The position numbers and the translations under genes are program-made. From positions 172,959 to 236,958 of the forward strand of contig DF237025.1 in assembly GCA_000708835.1 (NCBI GenBank): a stretch of DNA of 64,000 nt, given 5' to 3'. The notes beneath the pieces are model-generated. The model worked only from the letters and a program-made list of their open reading frames with translations. It did not search any database and was not told where the DNA came from. The stretch comes from Klebsormidium nitens. Lineage: Eukaryota; Streptophyta; Klebsormidiophyceae; Klebsormidiales; Klebsormidiaceae. This document shows positions 60,001 through 64,000 of this stretch, piece by piece (the stretch's first letter is position 1; each line of letters begins with the position of its first letter).

Positions 60001-61541
60001 ACTGAGCTGGTCACGGTCAGCATGAGTCAACATAACCGTTGCACGAGTACTATGACAGCTTTCAGAGTTTTGTCAAAGGCCAGACACTGTCATAATGCAT
60101 TGCCAGTGGGCACGTCACAGGCTGCTACATGTCAAACAAACAGAAGGCTCCTGGGTAGTCAGCCAAAACCTTGCATGTGGAAGTTGGACTGTCAATGTAG
60201 TGATCTTCTAATCTCGTAATTCTGGTCAAAGGTTGAAGTTTTGAGGGGGCGCGCCATACTGGCTCTGGCAACTTGACATTCTCAGAAGTAGTGTGCTTCC
60301 AGAATGAATCTAGAAAGAATCTACTCTACTTTCGTCAGCCAGCAGAAAAGCGTGAAAAGCATCCGGCAAGGATTACTCCTGGTTTACGAGCCACTAACCT
60401 GGAATTCTAGCGCCTCGCAGACGAGCTTCTCCTTCGGCGTCTCGAGCAGGTCAACGACTGGCTTGCAGCCAGACGAACAGACTGCAGGGTTCTTTCCATG
60501 AACAAAACCTGCATAAACATGATTATTGCACTCTTAACTTCGTGTTCCTCAAGTGGGCTCTAGCCAGCAATATCCAAACCTTCTGCTTGGTAAACGAGTG
60601 CGCTGAACCAGTTAGCAACCAGGTTTTCTTTCTGGTCGCTCTTTTGAAAGATGGAAGAATATGAAAGACCTGCTTGGAGCAATTGATAAGGGGTTGTTAA
60701 CACTTAAGGGTGCTGATTTTTCGAAGCGGACTTGAAGGCTTTGGTTGAGAGGGGAGGCTATCCTTTGCTGCTGCCAAACAGAGCCTCGGCAGATGCTTGA
60801 ATCAGCAAATCAGCAAGGAGTGCCGCTTACAATTCAGACTGCTACTGCATTATTGATGCACCAAGGCAGACCGCAAGGGTTCTCAAATCAACAGAACCAA
60901 CTTCTTCTGAATCACAGGCTTTGCGGTGCATCCCACTCTAGTTTTGGCCGGCACCAACTCAGTCAGCTTTTGGTGAGTCCCCTCTGCTTCAGACACTCAC
61001 CAGGCTCTGGAATCATGTCAATATCTTCAAGTCTCTGATGCAACTCCCTTAAACATCTAGTCTTTGCAGGCAAGAGCTTGACAGTGACTGCTCCCACAAT
61101 ATCAGAGATTACACTCTTGGCTTCTTTGCTTACCTTTGACATGGTCCCTGGATGTCACTCAACAAACATGATCTGTTGTAACTCCTCCCAACACTTCGGC
61201 TTAGCAAGAAAAACCTTGCTCATCTTAAGCAGGCCCTCTTTCAAGAATGATGAGAGGACGTCTTTGACAGCCAGCTTGCAGTCTTTCTTTCGCTTATTGA
61301 TGGGGTATTTTTGCACATCTTAGCACGCCTCACCTGGATAGGGTGTAACTGTGACAGTCCCGTGCTTGAAAGGGCAGCTTGGTGCGTCCCATGCTGGCCT
61401 CTCATCGTCGCTTTTCTCCCAGCCAGCTTGATGACGACACTTCTCGGTATCCAATTTTGGCTCCTTCTCACTGCTGTCATCAACAGCGGGCAACTCCGCT
61501 GATATCCGGGGTCTTCCAAAGCAATTCGCAAATGGACCCAT
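48047..61541 (-). CDS. NOS: Nitric oxide synthase, animal-type oxygenase-reductase, 23 exons
   Basis: Exons on the minus strand: 61541-61334, 60508-60399, 59827-59707, 59298-59201, 58730-58583, 58186-58094, 57517-57295, 56990-56849, 56269-56186, 55435-55097, 54658-54516, 54061-53916, 53699-53590, 53066-52964, 52453-52304, 51920-51682, 51267-51176, 50640-50508, 50285-50160, 49579-49398, 49019-48911, 48568-48460 and 48138-48047. These sum to 3,300 nt (1,099 aa). The product converts L-arginine, O2 and NADPH to NO and citrulline. Oxygenase domain: haem ligand Cys158 (AWRNAPKCSNR), substrate-binding Glu339 (GWYADTEI), pterin-region NWKWIIPP. A basic linker (~479-503) may bind calmodulin. FMN domain: YASMTGTA (509-516), FGLGSRAYPRFC. 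FAD: RHYSVASS. NADPH: AAGTGFAPLRGF (954-965), VYVCGSSRMADG, terminal GRYHEEVF. The start ATG has strong context (GGCCATGGG). Confidence 0.96.
54053..54118. repeat. 17-nt direct repeat across the NOS exon 12 acceptor
   Basis: TCGAGAAACCTGCGAGA occurs at 54053-54069, spanning the exon 12 acceptor on the minus strand, and again at 54102-54118 inside the intron. The second occurrence is a duplicate CAG acceptor with the first exon bases. Confidence 0.85.
56655..56700. repeat. 23-nt perfect tandem duplication in NOS intron 8
   Basis: A GGCTTGAATTCGGCTGCC-type unit of 23 nt occurs twice (56655-56677, 56678-56700), with the start of a third copy following. Confidence 0.9.
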
Positions 61542-62156
61542 GGCCGATCAGGAAGAAACAGTTTGCTTCGGAAGTTTGCCTGCTGCTGAGAGGGACGCTC
61601 TGAGAAAGCTGGTGCGGCGCCGGAAAGATCTCATAGTTAGAATTATGAGAAGGCTCTCAAATTAGAGTCTCAATTGAGTTTTTGGAAGGGCGGGCCTCGA
61701 AGGGTGGCTTGAAAGACAGCTCCCTAGCTGCGCTGATCGCGTCCCTTTGTAACCTTTCAAGAGTACTTCTATGTGGCCTGAAAGATGGCAATCGAGTAGA
61801 TGATATAGGTGTACTACCCAGTTGCTGCATAATGCAACCAAGTCTTACTTGAAGTGATCGACTGTGTCTGAATTGTGCAAGCTGACATTTTAAGCGAGGG
61901 CTCGCCTCTGCTCTGGGCTTCCAGCTTCTTTCCAACAGCCCCGGAAAAGTCGCGGGATGGCATCGCGGCAATGATGAGCGAACAAACACAGGTGTACCTT
62001 ACTTGGAGCTGTGTCAGAGCCATGCACGATGCCATCCCGGCCGGACTCAATCGCTCGGTCTCCTCAGGCTCAGCCAATGGCCGGCATTAGAAAAGTCAAC
62101 CAGCTATATGTGGTTAGTTACCGTACATGGCTCGAGCTACCCAAGTTTTGCGAGAG
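61542..62156. other. NOS upstream region
   Basis: Contains the NOS 5' leader and promoter. A minus-strand frame at 62077-62003 (MAEPEETERLSPAG..., followed by GTAAGG) could be a 5' leader exon or uORF, but it cannot be joined in phase to the NOS frame upstream of the ATG at 61541. Confidence 0.5.
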
Positions 62157-62617
62157 TTTTGCATCTAGGTCATAGTCACCGCATCCTATATTCTAGTATT
62201 TTATTCAGACCCCTCAAATCTTGAAAATCCTAGTATTTTATTCAAAGCAGATCTCAAATTCGATAGAATCCTATGCGCGCCGTGCGCGGCAGCCCCCTCT
62301 CAAGGCCCTTTCAAACATGCTCGGAAACAGATATTAAAGGCAACAAGGTTTTTTAGTTTGCGGTATATATTCGTTGGATTTGAAAGTACAATTACCAAGT
62401 TATGCCATTATATACGAGAGAATATGCAGTGTCAGGGTTGGAACCTTCCTGGTGTGAATCGTCGTTCTTGTAGGCTGGACAGCCTGCGCTTTGGACTCAA
62501 GTCGGATTTTGGATAGGATTTTTATAGGATTTTTTTCGGGAGCCTATCATCCTATAAAATCCTAGTATTTTATTCTTCCCCGAATAGGATGCGGTGACTA
62601 TGATCTAGGTAGCAAAG
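62157..62617. mobile_element. MITE-like element with ~35-bp terminal inverted repeats
   Basis: The ends are inverted copies: the core TCATAGTCACCGCATCCTAT (62170-62189) is the exact reverse complement of 62584-62603. Weaker pairing extends to about 62157 and 62617. The interior (~390 bp) is AT-rich, has no ORF and holds three copies of CTAGTATTTTATTC (near 62193, 62229 and 62560). No target-site duplication was assigned, so the superfamily is unknown. Confidence 0.72.
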
Positions 62618-63129
62618 ACTAAGCACGCATAGGTATACCGTAGCAGCCTGAGTCTGCCTTGACCTCTAGTGGGTTATGTCAGTCAGAAGTAAGTACTGTC
62701 AGGGTTACAACTAAACCACGTCTTTGTCTGCAGCCTGCAACCCATTCTAGTCCATGTGACGAATTAGGATATTTCGAATCCTCCACACGCCGGGAGAACG
62801 GAGAGTCGAGGAAAGTGGGAATAGGCAGATAAGGGCAAATAAGAGGGCAGACTCAAAAAAGAGTTGCGCAGGCTCGGGGGAAGAAATTTTTTGAGTGCGC
62901 TAGGCCTATTCACACCCCGGGTCTGTACTCATTAGACCTAGTGAAGTACAGGTTGCGTACTCTCTTTTTGCGTACGTTTTTTCCAGTCTGTAGGTGTATA
63001 TACACCTACTTTTATTGTGGCCGTCCATTGCGTACATACAGATTAGGGTTCCAGAACATTCTGATTTGCATGCTCCGATTGAGCTGAAAAACGAGCTGGG
63101 GAGCCATTTGAGCTCACAGCGTTGCCTCT
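62618..63129. other. Region upstream of the coiled-coil ORF
   Basis: About 510 bp with no recognised gene, repeat or RNA. Any promoter or terminal repeat of the downstream ORF would be here but was not identified. Confidence 0.45.
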
Positions 63130-63663
63130 ATGGCGGCAGAACGGGACGACATCGCTGGGTTGCAATCCAAGAGCGAGGAGCTTCTAGAAACCATTGCAAA
63201 TTTGGAGGTGACTTTAGAAGCTGAAAAAGCAGCTACGTTAGCTGACTCGCAGAGCATTACCAAGGAATTTGATCTACGTGTGAAACAAGCTCAAAGCGAT
63301 TTGTACCGGCAACGAGACAGGATAATCAACGACCTTTACAAGAATTCCAAGGGACGCTGTGCAGTGCTTACGCAGCAGATTTAATCCGCTAGCAGAGAGT
63401 TGGCGTCTGTACAGCTTCATTTGCAATCACTGCGCAAGAAGCAAAGCAAGAATAGCGACAATGTCGTCACAGCTGGAGGAGTCAGCGAGCTCAGGCAGCC
63501 AGTCATTGGTCCCAGTCATTCCGAGCGAGATTCCGGAAGTGTGAGTCAGGGAGGATCTCCCCCTGTACATGTGGCCGACCAATCGCAGGGCTCAGGCAGC
63601 GTCATCAGCGAACGCAGGAAACGGGGCAGAAGCCCTGACACAGCAGGAAGCAAAGAGAGCTAA
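63130..63663 (+). pseudogene. Coiled-coil hypothetical protein ORF with an in-frame TAA
   Basis: From ATG 63130 one frame runs 178 codons to TAA 63661 and is broken once, by TAA at 63382-63384. Residues 1-84 are strongly heptad-like and charged (LQSKSEELLETIANLEVTLE). The same frame continues after the stop with more coiled-coil-like sequence (LASVQLHLQSLRKKQSK) and then a Ser/Gly-rich, basic segment. An overlapping +1 frame (to 63781) continues with KRAKTIFSVTMSWLGGDIPE. The family is not recognised. It could be a gag-like retroelement fragment, a decayed gene, or a gene whose stop is removed by splicing. Confidence 0.4.
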
Positions 63664-63783
63664 AACCATCTTCAGTGTAACCATGAGCTGGTTGGGTGGG
63701 GACATTCCTGAGGTTGCAGAAGAGGGCATTCGTACTTTTTTTCAGTCAGCATGCACTAGGGCATACGCAGGCAGGGTGTAACG

Positions 63784-64000
63784 ATTACGACTCGTTAAGC
63801 CTAACCTCGTTCTCGACAGGATTTCGTTGACCTGCGGGTTAGCGAAACGGCGGTGGTCACGTCTTAACGACGCACTGCGTGGCTGTCTGCAAGACGCCGT
63901 AATATCCCGGATGGATCGGCTTCAGTGAGCCGATGTCACCGTTCAGGATAAGTTGTGTTCGGCTTCGCCGTTCGATGCAGCCAAGCTTATCTGTGTTCTA
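63784..64000. other. Window end, no feature recognised
   Basis: No coding exon, RNA gene or repeat was recognised in the last ~220 bases. Confidence 0.5.

Noticed and set aside
62003-62077. Minus-strand frame MAEPEETERLSP... with a GTAAGG donor as a first NOS coding exon
   Set aside because: The NOS frame has a stop just upstream of ATG 61541 and no acceptor joins the two in phase; at most a leader exon or uORF.

Overview
This window comes from a nuclear genome of a green (streptophyte) alga. The genes have many short exons split by GT-AG introns. Their closest recognisable relatives are plant genes: plastid UGP3, the histone methyltransferase ASHH1, class II LOB-domain (LBD) factors, PYD3 and the SART3/EMB140 splicing factor. 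A full-length animal-type nitric oxide synthase (NOS) is also present. LBD factors are specific to the charophyte plus land-plant lineage, while canonical NOS is unknown in land plants but occurs in some algae. Together these point to a charophyte, most likely Klebsormidium or a relative. The species assignment is inference.

Layout: (1) 35-216, one internal exon of a chloroplast nickel-transport-family gene (+). (2) 2276-10577, UGP3 (+, 9 exons). (3) 11688-14004, PYD3 beta-ureidopropionase (-, 4 exons). (4) 14396-19723, ASHH1-type SET methyltransferase (+, 7 exons), divergent from PYD3 across only 391 bp. (5) 21223-23589, class II LBD factor (-, 3 exons). (6) 26310-31706, SART3/EMB140-like U4/U6 recycling factor (-, 9 exons). 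(7) 32380-33461, a piggyBac-type non-autonomous element. (8) 34464-44150, TMEM245/AI-2E-family membrane protein (+, 18 exons), carrying one or two frame problems. (9) 45330-46745, intronless BTB-BACK gene (+). (10) 48047-61541, NOS (-, 23 exons, 1,099 aa, every exon phase consistent). (11) 62157-63663, an inverted-repeat element and a coiled-coil ORF with an in-frame stop.

The genes do not form a pathway. UGP3 acts in plastid sulfolipid synthesis, PYD3 in pyrimidine catabolism, ASHH1 in chromatin, SART3 in splicing and NOS in NO signalling.

The most unusual structural signal is recurrent. In several introns the edge of the neighbouring exon, including its splice site, is repeated one to three times inside the intron as decaying copies. 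Examples are UGP3 exons 4 and 6, ASHH1 exon 6, TMEM245 exon 4 and NOS exon 12. In UGP3 intron 6 and ASHH1 intron 6 the copies lie about 134-156 bp apart. This looks like intron growth by local tandem duplication across exon-intron junctions.

All exon models were built by eye from reading frames, splice-site phase and recalled family similarity. No database search or alignment program was run.
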